DNA from: Fibrobacter sp.
GTDB taxonomy: Bacteria; Fibrobacterota; Fibrobacteria; Fibrobacterales; Fibrobacteraceae
DNA length: 51,923 nt
Direction of reading: 5' to 3'
NCBI GenBank assembly: GCA_012511955.1
Contig: JAAZFC010000007.1
Coordinates: forward strand, 1-51,923
Positions 46,001 to 51,923 of the stretch are shown piece after piece. Numbering within the stretch: the stretch's first letter is position 1; each line of letters opens with the position of its first letter. Below the pieces are notes generated by a model. The model was given only the letters and a program-made list of their open reading frames with translations, did no database searches and had not been told where the DNA came from. The position numbers were made by a program, and so were the translations under genes.

Positions 46001-48077
46001 CTGAGCTTAAAATAGCAGTGCTAACCCCATCGGCGCGCAATTCAAGGTTTTTGGAAATCCAAAAGCCAGATTGTAAAAATAAATCTCTATCGCCGTAAGA
46101 AACTATGCGGGCATTGCGTTCTTGATTAAAACCCATTAAAACCGAACCCGAAGCATTGACTCCCACTGAAGGTCTAGTGGCTAAATGCAAGTTTTGGGCT
46201 AAACGAGTGTTGTTGGGCTTCACTTGGTTTAAAACCGTATTAAAAGTGAGGTTTAGCTTATGTTCTACTAGTTGTGCATCATCAGATAAAAGGGTTCCTT
46301 GGGCATTAATTTTGTAGCGGGAAAAGTGCGGTCTGACAATTCCGCCTTGTTGGTGTAAATAAGCGATGGCAGCATAGCCGTTGTTTATGCTGATTTCGGG
46401 GAAGTAGCTGCCAGATTTTCCTAAAATGCGTTCTATGCCCATCACTAAAGTTCCCCCTTGTCGCTGGATGGTATTGTAGCAAATAGCAGTGCTTCTGGTA
46501 TAGACTATGGCATATAAATCGGGAGCTATATTGGTTAAAGAAAAGTGTCTGGAAAGGGTGTCTGCACGGGTGTTTCCTATGTCTATGAGAAAATCTAAGC
46601 TTGAAGTGGCTAATTTAGTTGGGCTTCCGGTGGTGAAATCGTTGTCATAGGCTATAAGTGTTAGTCTCCTTCCGGTTTCGTCAGTATGGGCGACTAGGCT
46701 GCGGTGATTGGCATCGGCGGCTACATCCAGATGGTATAAACCGTGATATTGGGGGGTGGCAATGGAATCTATGGCGAACAAGTATTGCTTAGGAGCTTGA
46801 TCCGGATCGGGACGGTAATAAGGCATTTCCCATCTGATAGCAATATAGGGCCAAATAGAGCTGGTACTTTTGGGTTTAGAAGGGCCATGCACGCTAATAA
46901 TAGTGTCCATGGAATTACCCAAGGGTGCTAGAGCCATGCGTAAATAGTTGCGTTGAGCGGCTATACCCCCAGAGTGCAAAGTGTCACTGGGGCAACCGCC
47001 AGCTACCGTGGGTGGGGCACTGCAAGGCCAAAGTAGATAGTTTACTTGGTTAAAACCCGTGGGACGATCTTGTCGCCAACTATAGCGACCCGTGGGACCC
47101 AAAAAGTTGGTGTCATTGCTCCATTGGGCAATCCACCGCTGATCTTGAGCATAAAAATCGGTGAAAATGGGAATGGCTGATTTGCCTGTGCTACCAGTTC
47201 CACCCCCGTAAAAATTTTGATAAAATCTATTGGTGTTGCTAAAGTTGCTAAAACCTGCTGTGTCTAGCACTTGAATTTTATGTTGCTCCACATTTACATC
47301 AAAAATCAAATGGTAATTGTAATAAGGTTCGATATTATCTGGCTTATTAGATTGAATAAAATACCACAAAAACATGGTTTTAAAGCTATTACCCCCAGAA
47401 GGTGAAATAATAGGTGTAGAGCCAAAATGCTCTGTGCCATGTTCGTGTTTTAGTATGGTATTAAGTGCGGTATCTATTACTGGTAGAAATAAAACCTTAT
47501 CTACAGTGAGCTCTAAGCCTGAACTCCAGTCTGGTGCTATATGGCTGGTGTCAGTATTTTGACCGTTAAAGTCGTTTATAAATGAAATCTGGTGTTCCCC
47601 TGCATAAACTGGGAAAAAACACATAAAAAGAGCTAAAAACAAGAGATTAAGCATAGAAGAATGGCGCGTGGTGGCCACTTCGTCAAGAAAGCGCGTTTCT
47701 TGCTTTTTTTGTTCCTTTTTAAACTCTTCCCACTGGTTTTCTTTGAGTATTTCGATGGCACGCAGCTCTTTTTCGGCGTGAATTAGCGCTTGGCGTTTTT
47801 CGGCAATGACCTTTTTTTGCTGGTCAATGCGCTCTTGAACCAAGGTGCTACGCCTTTTCAGTTCACGAATCCAAGCTATGTGTTGTGCCATAAGACTGGC
47901 GCTTAAGTTTTGTCTATTGTTTACGGTTTGGGTAATTTCGTCACGAATTTGCTGAATTTCCTGGCGTAATTCCTCTAATTTGGCATAGGCCAAGCCTAGC
48001 TCACCTTGGGCAGTATCCCGTAGGCGTTCCCTGTGCTCTAATACCGTTTGCAAAGAAAAACGAAATTTTTTGGCCAT
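43035..48077 (-). CDS. FliJ-like coiled coil fused in frame to a giant secreted surface protein
   Basis: 1680 residues from ATG at 48077; a TTG at 48095 would add six. Residues 1 to about 141 are FliJ-like coiled coil. With no stop codon the frame continues through ATG at 47654 into a typical signal peptide (MLNLLFLALFMCFFPVYAG) and about 1500 extracellular residues. These comprise beta-rich, possibly propeller-like regions, several Ig-like/Big_5-type modules (LVFAFSEPVTKDSIAKHLQ), and an end resembling FlgD/type A sorting domains (FPNPFK, KIAIYNVVGTLIYSS, YPVASGTYIYTI, YKSKLMVIR). Most likely two proteins by function: a cytoplasmic FliJ-like chaperone and a surface protein with its own start. 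As sequenced, they are one frame. It overlaps the FliL-like gene by 4 bp. Confidence 0.75.
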   Translation of the reverse strand: MAKKFRFSLQTVLEHRERLRDTAQGELGLAYAKLEELRQEIQQIRDEITQTVNNRQNLSASLMAQHIAWIRELKRRSTLVQERIDQQKKVIAEKRQALIHAEKELRAIEILKENQWEEFKKEQKKQETRFLDEVATTRHSSMLNLLFLALFMCFFPVYAGEHQISFINDFNGQNTDTSHIAPDWSSGLELTVDKVLFLPVIDTALNTILKHEHGTEHFGSTPIISPSGGNSFKTMFLWYFIQSNKPDNIEPYYNYHLIFDVNVEQHKIQVLDTAGFSNFSNTNRFYQNFYGGGTGSTGKSAIPIFTDFYAQDQRWIAQWSNDTNFLGPTGRYSWRQDRPTGFNQVNYLLWPCSAPPTVAGGCPSDTLHSGGIAAQRNYLRMALAPLGNSMDTIISVHGPSKPKSTSSIWPYIAIRWEMPYYRPDPDQAPKQYLFAIDSIATPQYHGLYHLDVAADANHRSLVAHTDETGRRLTLIAYDNDFTTGSPTKLATSSLDFLIDIGNTRADTLSRHFSLTNIAPDLYAIVYTRSTAICYNTIQRQGGTLVMGIERILGKSGSYFPEISINNGYAAIAYLHQQGGIVRPHFSRYKINAQGTLLSDDAQLVEHKLNLTFNTVLNQVKPNNTRLAQNLHLATRPSVGVNASGSVLMGFNQERNARIVSYGDRDLFLQSGFWISKNLELRADGVSTAILSSDSVQFAAPVVQGKDLQKVNMSILKRGSNTPFQPNQAYGALGDYHTRIAINPADSFTSPKVNQAKLAWNFKPRLPTIESIKIGSQASQSFKSNKIYEVVNRRDEVKIKIKTADLDNHANLEFKLKCIYASPRNSQKQSCDYASTQNVSSDGAGFYTTEITIPPLDIVADSLHFSLSASDGSWSSEAMILKLKYYDELPLANLRILWLDGGGKLQDSVMNQGEIRRQVDDSTQIRVFVDDKNDPKVQVVWELQREGQVVYSDSTLAQILDTVKFRLPLHPTDFRNGYIPRADSLHLSPDLLTVYLRDPDTTIAHSISLIPNHKPWLDSIRAVGFFDKGEYHDTIVGRWALGDDPPYLPVVPGVPVKLFAYGRDIDSVNADVLSSIWEVLLQDPAQPNVWVSDYSTKKDTLEYAFPPDPKTQLAMVRTTITDINNDQKIDTVFIVYPRVDTTGGWELSLTYLQDSVAFILGSDNTKSSRRVELRNIGSMNLNIHAINTKLDNGDWMSYLVERPGMTTVQDNTHISRVSTPIRLSPGEVLPIRFNFDVSNMTGDHIVTDTLYLATNDYLTPYLKVPFRVRWDDLPRMDIYTRLTTDAKGELKLLRNYFPVNHSLVFAFSEPVTKDSIAKHLQIYSRLDSAARGIEGITPMESAYPGNFTFLQSKKNKKKSLIDTAIFTPNYLSPSDHFNHKAPPYAFMRHDKLGIYVQNSILDSSGNHLDIRQNRKKLQIGSLDSILKVKTDTSTLRVLRTWPENLGTFDPDDDIRILFSKPLSEYAIFGPDSFLALDLVNLKSEENHTLALRSRYSRYIPLDFRSLRLERGDSLLVMRPRYKFLSQDTVRVWLSASLASPLGHTLDGNEDDFTLWPIDSTDAYEYRFVVGPTKFYTFPNPFKASNSEHREKGAITFKNLHQIPGITLEKNIKIAIYNVVGTLIYSSTRKKESLLFEKNITPPQFDWDLRNNHGYPVASGTYIYTISQENKVLYKSKLMVIR
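47655..48077 (-). other. FliJ-like export-chaperone segment without its own stop codon
   Basis: 141 residues of heptad-rich helix: MAKKFRFSLQTVLEHRERLR to QETRFLDEVATTRHSS. The opening KKFRFSLQTVL, the central coiled coil and the FLDEVA end are as in FliJ (about 140-150 residues), an ATPase-associated chaperone of flagellar type III export. A complete FliJ would end here. In a shifted frame the next bases read GCT TAA inside ATGCTTAA, so a one-base change would restore a stop overlapping the next ATG. Flagellar identity is uncertain because FliJ is weakly conserved and no other export genes are present. Confidence 0.6.
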
Positions 48078-48130
48078 ATTGATATCATTATGCAAAAATT
48101 ATGCCGAAATTTCCATTATCATTATGGGAA

Positions 48131-48925
48131 TTAGGGCATTTGTAGATAATTCCAGTAAAAATCCATGATTTGATGCCCGTAGAGGTAAAAAATCGGTCCC
48201 ATTAGGGCGATAAAGGGTCCAAAAGCGAAGCTTTCTTCTTCACTGGGCTTAAAAAAGCGCCAGGGCAAAATCACCAACAAAGCCACTATGGAAGCGCAAA
48301 CCAAAGCGGCGAGGGCATGGCTCCACCCCATAAAAGCTCCCAGGGCAGCCAAAAGCTTGACATCGCCAAAGCCCATGGCAGCCTTGCCCAAAATGCGTCC
48401 CATAATTTGGGCGAAAATAAACAAAGAACCCCCGGCGATAATAGCTCCTAAAAAGCTGGATAAAAAAGTAGTTTGTGGGTTGAAAAACGCTAAAATCAAA
48501 CCGATGGCGATGCCGCCCAAGCTTGTGGTATCGGGGATTAATTGGTGTTTGAAATCTACGGTGGCAATGGGAACGATGGTTAAAACTAGCCAAAAAACTG
48601 CCACTAAATGATACCAAGGCATGCTTCCATAAACCCCATAGACCCACCAAACACTAGCTGCGCCTAAAACTCCGCATAAAAGTTCTACTAGAGGATATTG
48701 AATGGATATTTTTTCTTGACAATTTGCGCATTTGCCTCGCAAAAGCAACCAACCCAAAAGGGGAATATTGTGCCGTGGGCGGATAGATTTTCCGCATTGG
48801 GTGCAATGGGAAGGAGGCCATGAAATAGGCATGTTGCGGGGAACTCGGTAAATGAGCACATTGAAAAAAGAGCCCACCGCTAAGCCCAGCAAAGCCGCCA
48901 CGAAACTTATATACCATAAATCCAT
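48131..48925 (-). CDS. pilD: type IV prepilin peptidase / N-methyltransferase
   Basis: 264 residues, about eight membrane segments. It cleaves and N-methylates type IV pilin-like precursors. The cytoplasmic zinc loop has two CxxC pairs (CTQCGKSIRPRHN and CANCQEK). The two catalytic aspartates of the GxGD family are in VDFKHQLIPD and GFGDVKLL. Family start GSFFNVLIYRVPR is intact. It begins the long minus-strand block and is separated by 35 bp from the TTG/ATG of the FliJ-like gene. No pilins are in the window, so substrates are elsewhere; an association with surface secretion is plausible. Confidence 0.95.
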   Translation of the reverse strand: MDLWYISFVAALLGLAVGSFFNVLIYRVPRNMPISWPPSHCTQCGKSIRPRHNIPLLGWLLLRGKCANCQEKISIQYPLVELLCGVLGAASVWWVYGVYGSMPWYHLVAVFWLVLTIVPIATVDFKHQLIPDTTSLGGIAIGLILAFFNPQTTFLSSFLGAIIAGGSLFIFAQIMGRILGKAAMGFGDVKLLAALGAFMGWSHALAALVCASIVALLVILPWRFFKPSEEESFAFGPFIALMGPIFYLYGHQIMDFYWNYLQMP

Positions 48926-49014
48926 AATGTTAAACTAGCTTTTTTGCAGCTATTGATGATTTACAAAAGCATAAAAGTTCTATCTTTGTGAATAAATTCA
49001 ACAATGAGGTTGCC

Positions 49015-50040
49015 GTGAACTACGCAGACGCAGGTGTGTCCCTAGAAAGAGCCGACAAAGCCATGAAAGGTGTGAAAAAATCCGTACGCTCCACTTTTAA
49101 CGAAGGAGTGGTGGGCGATGTGGGTAATTTTGGCGGATTATTTTCCCTTCAACATCTCAATATGAAAGATCCTATTTTGGTGTCTTCGGTGGATGGTGTG
49201 GGCACTAAGCTCAAAGTTCATTTCGGTTTAAAATCTCATTCCCAAGCAGGCCAAGATATTGTAAATCACTGTGTGGATGATATTCTGGTGCAAGGGGCTA
49301 GACCTTTGTTTTTCTTGGATTACTTAGCCACTGGTCGTTTGGAAGAAGGCGTGTTAGAAGGTGTTGTGGAAGGCATGGCCCAAGCTTGTCGCGAAAATGC
49401 TTGTGTGCTAATAGGCGGTGAAACTGCCGAAATGCCTGGTTTTTATACCCAAGGCGAATACGACATTGCCGGAACCATCGTGGGAGTGGTGGAAAGAGAT
49501 TTAGTTATCGACGGCAAAGACATTAAGCCCGGCACCAAAGTTTTAGGTCTGCTTTCTAGCGGTTTGCACACCAATGGTTATTCCTTGGCGCGCAAAGCTT
49601 TGTTCGAAGTGGGTGGCTACAAATTGGACTCAAAAGTTGAAGGCATGGACCTCACCGTGGGCGAAGCTTTGGCTGTTCCCCATCGCTCATATTTGGATGT
49701 TTTAATCGATTTAGTAGAAGCTAAAAAAATACAAGGTTTAGTGCATATTACCGGGTCGGGATTCCAAGGCAATATTCCTCGTATTTTACCCGAAGGCGTA
49801 GATGTTACTGTGGATCGCACCGCATGGGAAGTTCCCAAGATTTTCCAACTCATTCAAGAAGCTGGCGGCATAGAAAAAGACGAAATGTACAATGTTTTTA
49901 ATATGGGCGTAGGCATGTTGGTATTTGTGGATCCAGATTTAGAAGATGAAGTGCGCAGCGCTTTACAAGCCAAAGGCGAAACCGTAATTGACATCGGTGC
50001 GGTGGAAGCTGGTACCGGCCAAGTGAAGTTTTTGGATTAA
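49015..50040 (+). CDS. purM: phosphoribosylformylglycinamidine cyclo-ligase (AIR synthetase)
   Basis: 341 residues from GTG at 49015, close to the usual 345. It closes the imidazole ring in purine synthesis (FGAM + ATP to AIR). Motifs: SSVDGVGTKLKV, DIVNHCVDDILVQGARPLFFLDYLATG, LIGGETAEMPGFY, LLSSGLHTNGYSL and HITGSGFQGNIPRILP. The GTG at 49015 has GAGG five bases upstream and gives NYADAGV, the normal family start; an earlier GTG at 48988 would add nine atypical residues. It lies 62 or more bp from pilD, which is divergent, and ends at a terminator shared with ahpC. Confidence 0.96.
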   Translation: MNYADAGVSLERADKAMKGVKKSVRSTFNEGVVGDVGNFGGLFSLQHLNMKDPILVSSVDGVGTKLKVHFGLKSHSQAGQDIVNHCVDDILVQGARPLFFLDYLATGRLEEGVLEGVVEGMAQACRENACVLIGGETAEMPGFYTQGEYDIAGTIVGVVERDLVIDGKDIKPGTKVLGLLSSGLHTNGYSLARKALFEVGGYKLDSKVEGMDLTVGEALAVPHRSYLDVLIDLVEAKKIQGLVHITGSGFQGNIPRILPEGVDVTVDRTAWEVPKIFQLIQEAGGIEKDEMYNVFNMGVGMLVFVDPDLEDEVRSALQAKGETVIDIGAVEAGTGQVKFLD

Positions 50041-50043
50041 AGC

Positions 50044-50070
50044 AAAAAAAGACCGCTGCAAAGCGGTCTT
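50044..50070. terminator. bidirectional terminator between purM and ahpC
   Basis: A 9-bp stem AAGACCGCT / AGCGGTCTT (50049-50057, 50062-50070), loop GCAA. The minus strand reads into a seven-T tract (complement of 50044-50050), strong for ahpC. The plus strand reads into TTGTTGT, weaker for purM. Confidence 0.85.
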
Positions 50071-50089
50071 GTTGTATTAGTGAGGAGTG

Positions 50090-50656
50090 TTAAATTTTTC
50101 CGACTAAATCGATGTTGGTGCCAAGTCCTTTGTCCCCTGGACGCCATTTGGCGGGGCAGACTTCGCCATTGCCTACAGCTATAAATTGTGCGGCTTGGAT
50201 TTTGCGGATAAGCTCTTCGGAATTGCGTCCGATGCCGTTGTCGTGAACTTCGGCGACTTTGATTTGACCTTCGGGGGAAACCAAGAAAGTGCCGCGATAA
50301 GCTAAGCCTGCTTCTTCGATATGAACGCCGAGGGCTCGGGTTAAAATGCCTGCGGGATCGGCGAGCATGGGGAATTGAGTCTTTTTGATAGACGGTGAAG
50401 AATCATGCCAAGCTTTGTGCACAAAATGGGTGTCAGTGCTGATGGAATAAACTTCTACGCCGAGTTTTTGGAAGGTCTCGTAATTATCGGCCATGTCTTC
50501 GAGTTCAGTGGGGCAAACAAAACTGAAATCTGCGGGGTAAAAGAATAGCACTGACCATTTGCCGGCTAGATCTTTGTCGCTGACCTCCACAAATTGATTG
50601 TTGTGGTAAGCTTGTAAGTTAAACTCGGGAATTTGAGTGTTGATTAAAGTTTGCAT
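50090..50656 (-). CDS. ahpC: alkyl hydroperoxide reductase subunit C (typical 2-Cys peroxiredoxin)
   Basis: 188 residues. It reduces H2O2 and organic peroxides. The peroxidatic cysteine is C48 in DFSFVCPTELED and the resolving cysteine is C167 in GEVCPAKWRPG. GRNSEELIRKIQA and a GTFLVSPEG segment match the AhpC branch. GGAG lies at good spacing before the ATG. It is divergent from oxyR, the classical peroxide regulator. An AhpF-type reductase is not in the window. Likely activated by OxyR under peroxide stress (see the promoter entry). Confidence 0.97.
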   Translation of the reverse strand: MQTLINTQIPEFNLQAYHNNQFVEVSDKDLAGKWSVLFFYPADFSFVCPTELEDMADNYETFQKLGVEVYSISTDTHFVHKAWHDSSPSIKKTQFPMLADPAGILTRALGVHIEEAGLAYRGTFLVSPEGQIKVAEVHDNGIGRNSEELIRKIQAAQFIAVGNGEVCPAKWRPGDKGLGTNIDLVGKI

Positions 50657-50686
50657 TTTTATCTCCGTTGAATTATTGTTGATTTC

Positions 50687-50716
50687 AATATATAAAAGGT
50701 TTCTTTGAAGTAGAAA
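50687..50716 (-). promoter_or_regulatory. putative OxyR-activated ahpC promoter
   Basis: On the minus strand a good -10 TATATT (complement of 50687-50692) has no proper -35 (TTCTAC, two of six) at 17-bp spacing. Instead TTTCT-N7-AGAAA (50700-50716) covers that position. The five-N7-five geometry is like one element of the OxyR site ATAG-N7-CTAT. A weak -35 overlapped by the activator site fits a dependent promoter. Confidence 0.4.
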
Positions 50717-50744
50717 TTGATTTTATTTATTAAATTTATGGATA

Positions 50745-50761
50745 AAAGCTATAAGTGCTTT
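50745..50761. promoter_or_regulatory. putative second OxyR half-operator near oxyR start
   Basis: AAAGC-N7-GCTTT, a 17-bp inverted repeat ending 11 bp before the oxyR start codon at 50773. Same geometry as the element at 50700-50716, 45 bp away. Could mediate autorepression of oxyR. Short repeats of this kind also occur by chance in AT-rich DNA. Confidence 0.3.
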
Positions 50762-50772
50762 AGAGAGTTTTG

Positions 50773-51714
50773 GTGAATTTAAGAGAATTGGAATATTTTG
50801 TGGCGGTGGCGGAAACTAAAAACTTTAGCGAGGCTGCCTATCAGTGCTTTGTTACGCAACCCACTTTGAGTAGTCAATTAAAAAAGCTGGAAGATGAGTT
50901 GGGGCATGCGCTTTTTATTCGCAATACCCGGGTGGTAAAGTTAAGCACCTTTGGGGAAGAGGTTTTGCCTTTGGCAAAAAATGTGCTGGCTGGGGTTAAA
51001 GCTTTGGAGCAAAAAGCCCAAGCTTTGCAGGATCCTTTTGTGGGACGCTTGAGTGTGGGGGCTTTTCCCACTTTGGCGCCATGGTTGTTGCCCCGTTTGA
51101 GTAGGGTATGGCGACAAGATTACCCAGAGTCAGCCTTTTATTTGCGCGAAGAGAAAAGCCAGGTTTTGCAACAAAAACTGCTGCAAGATCAAATGGATTG
51201 TGCGTTTTTGGCCTTGCCCCAAGACGATTTGCCCGATATGGAAGTTTTGCCGATTTTTCGTGAGACCTTTTATGTGGCGGTTGGAAAGCAGCATCCTTGG
51301 CGGAAGTTGCGTAGCATTTCGCCATCAAAGCTTAAGGGTACGGAGTTTTTATTGCTTGAAGATGGGCATTGTTTGCGGGATCAAGCTTTGGATTTTTGCC
51401 ATCGTTTTGGTGCCCAAGAGCACGATATGTTTAAGGCTACCAGCTTGGAAACTTTGCGAGAAATGGTGCGTATGCAGGTGGGAATCACTTTGGTTCCGCG
51501 TTTGGCTGTGCCCGAAAAACCAGAGCGGGGTTTGCGCTATATTCCTATCAAAAATGCGGAAAATGTCGCTTATCGGGACATAGCTTTGTGCTTCCGCAAA
51601 ACCCACCCCCGACGGCTGATGTTCGAAGATTTGGTGAAAAAAATGCGCCTACTCTGCGACCATGCCCTTCCTGTGCAAGCACTGTCTGAGGAGTTGTTAA
51701 GTAATGAGTTGTAA
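50773..51714 (+). CDS. oxyR: hydrogen-peroxide-sensing regulator OxyR
   Basis: 313 residues, LysR family. The N-terminal winged helix-turn-helix (about 1-60) opens MNLRELEYFVAVAE and contains TQPTLSSQLKKLE. The effector domain carries the redox cysteines C200 and C209 in EDGHCLRDQALDFC, exactly the pair that forms the peroxide-sensing disulfide (C199/C208 in E. coli OxyR). KATSLETLREMV and ITLVPRLAVP are also conserved. GTG at 50773 gives the family start; the preceding TTG at 50770 is also possible. Divergent from ahpC, as in many bacteria. Confidence 0.95.
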   Translation: MNLRELEYFVAVAETKNFSEAAYQCFVTQPTLSSQLKKLEDELGHALFIRNTRVVKLSTFGEEVLPLAKNVLAGVKALEQKAQALQDPFVGRLSVGAFPTLAPWLLPRLSRVWRQDYPESAFYLREEKSQVLQQKLLQDQMDCAFLALPQDDLPDMEVLPIFRETFYVAVGKQHPWRKLRSISPSKLKGTEFLLLEDGHCLRDQALDFCHRFGAQEHDMFKATSLETLREMVRMQVGITLVPRLAVPEKPERGLRYIPIKNAENVAYRDIALCFRKTHPRRLMFEDLVKKMRLLCDHALPVQALSEELLSNEL

Positions 51715-51756
51715 ATTGAAAAATGAATGTATTTTTAGAATAACCAAAGGATATGA

Positions 51757-51923
51757 ATGACCAGACTAGAAAATCACAACGATGCCTCGCTAAATCGCTT
51801 AGCAGTGCTAATAGATGCAGACAATGCGCAGGCATCGGTGATTGAAAATTTATTGACCGAAGTGGCGCGTTACGGCGAAGCCACTGTGAAAAGGATTTAT
51901 GGGGATTTTACTTCTCGACATAA
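51757..51923 (+). CDS. NYN-domain protein, possible LabA/DUF88 type (3' partial)
   Basis: 55 codons visible; the gene runs off the window. ATG at 51757 has AAAGGA upstream. The protein contains LAVLIDADNAQASVIENLL and GEATVKRIYGDFTS. LIDADN is the first acidic motif of NYN (PIN-like) nucleases of the LabA/DUF88 group; many members carry a C-terminal OST-HTH/LOTUS domain. A ribonuclease function is known only for some members. It lies 42 bp after oxyR on the same strand. Confidence 0.82.
   Translation, partial: MTRLENHNDASLNRLAVLIDADNAQASVIENLLTEVARYGEATVKRIYGDFTSRH

Noticed and set aside
43618-47562. Many short plus-strand frames opposite the giant surface protein gene
   Set aside because: All inside one long coding frame; none has a ribosome site or domain.
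51548-51835. Minus-strand frame across the oxyR end and the NYN gene start
   Set aside because: Conflicts with two recognisable plus-strand genes.

Overview
The window is an ordinary-looking but very compact chromosomal segment of an AT-rich diderm bacterium, most probably a member of Fibrobacterota. Pointers are a Fibrobacter-type TIGR02147 regulator overlapping a DUF2341-type lipoprotein gene, a neighbouring secreted GH10 xylanase with a CBM6 module, very large surface proteins ending in a FlgD/type-A-sorting-like domain, an LPP20/CsgG-type outer-membrane-associated protein, a TolC-family channel, and an AhpC/OxyR pair. Taxonomy is inferred from gene content only.

Layout. 1-8.6 kb (+): transcription/translation operon rpoB (5' end outside the window), rpoC, rpsL, rpsG, closed by a terminator; fusA does not follow. 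8.7-8.9 kb (-): tRNA-Glu(TTC) with its own promoter and terminator. 8.9-13.4 kb (+): ispH, an unassigned radical SAM/SPASM-like protein and a K+-dependent-type membrane pyrophosphatase. 13.4-15.9 kb (-): a TolC-family protein and a MORN-repeat (YwqK-like) protein. 16-17.3 kb (+): a small membrane-protein cassette whose first gene is interrupted by an in-frame TAA. 17.3-22.1 kb: a 94-aa orphan and a YgiQ-type radical SAM protein (-), divergent from a fused TIGR03960/TIGR03936 radical SAM protein (+), with a perfect inverted repeat in the 45-bp gap. 22.1-24.3 kb (-): an orphan two-PAS histidine kinase. 24.4-28.6 kb (+): the polysaccharide-related cluster (TIGR02147 regulator, lipoprotein, GH10-CBM6). 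28.6-31.6 kb (-): LPP20/CsgG-like and DUF6175-like envelope proteins. 31.7-33 kb (+): dGTPase. 33-48.9 kb (-): a long co-directional, often overlapping block read from prepilin peptidase through a FliJ-like/giant surface protein fusion, a FliL-like protein, secA, tmk, a ctp protease, glgP and a divergent PRPP synthetase. 49-51.9 kb: purM (+), ahpC (-), oxyR (+) and the start of a NYN-domain gene (+).

How it fits together: most genes are housekeeping (RNA polymerase, ribosome, isoprenoid, nucleotide, glycogen, Sec export). The lineage-specific parts are the xylanase cluster, the envelope proteins, and the pilD/FliJ-like/giant/FliL-like/secA block, which looks like a secretion or cell-surface module. 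The most unusual features are the in-frame fusion of a complete FliJ-like coiled coil to a signal peptide plus a giant extracellular protein, and the ochre codon splitting a two-TM protein. I found no convincing undescribed defence, mobile or CRISPR system.
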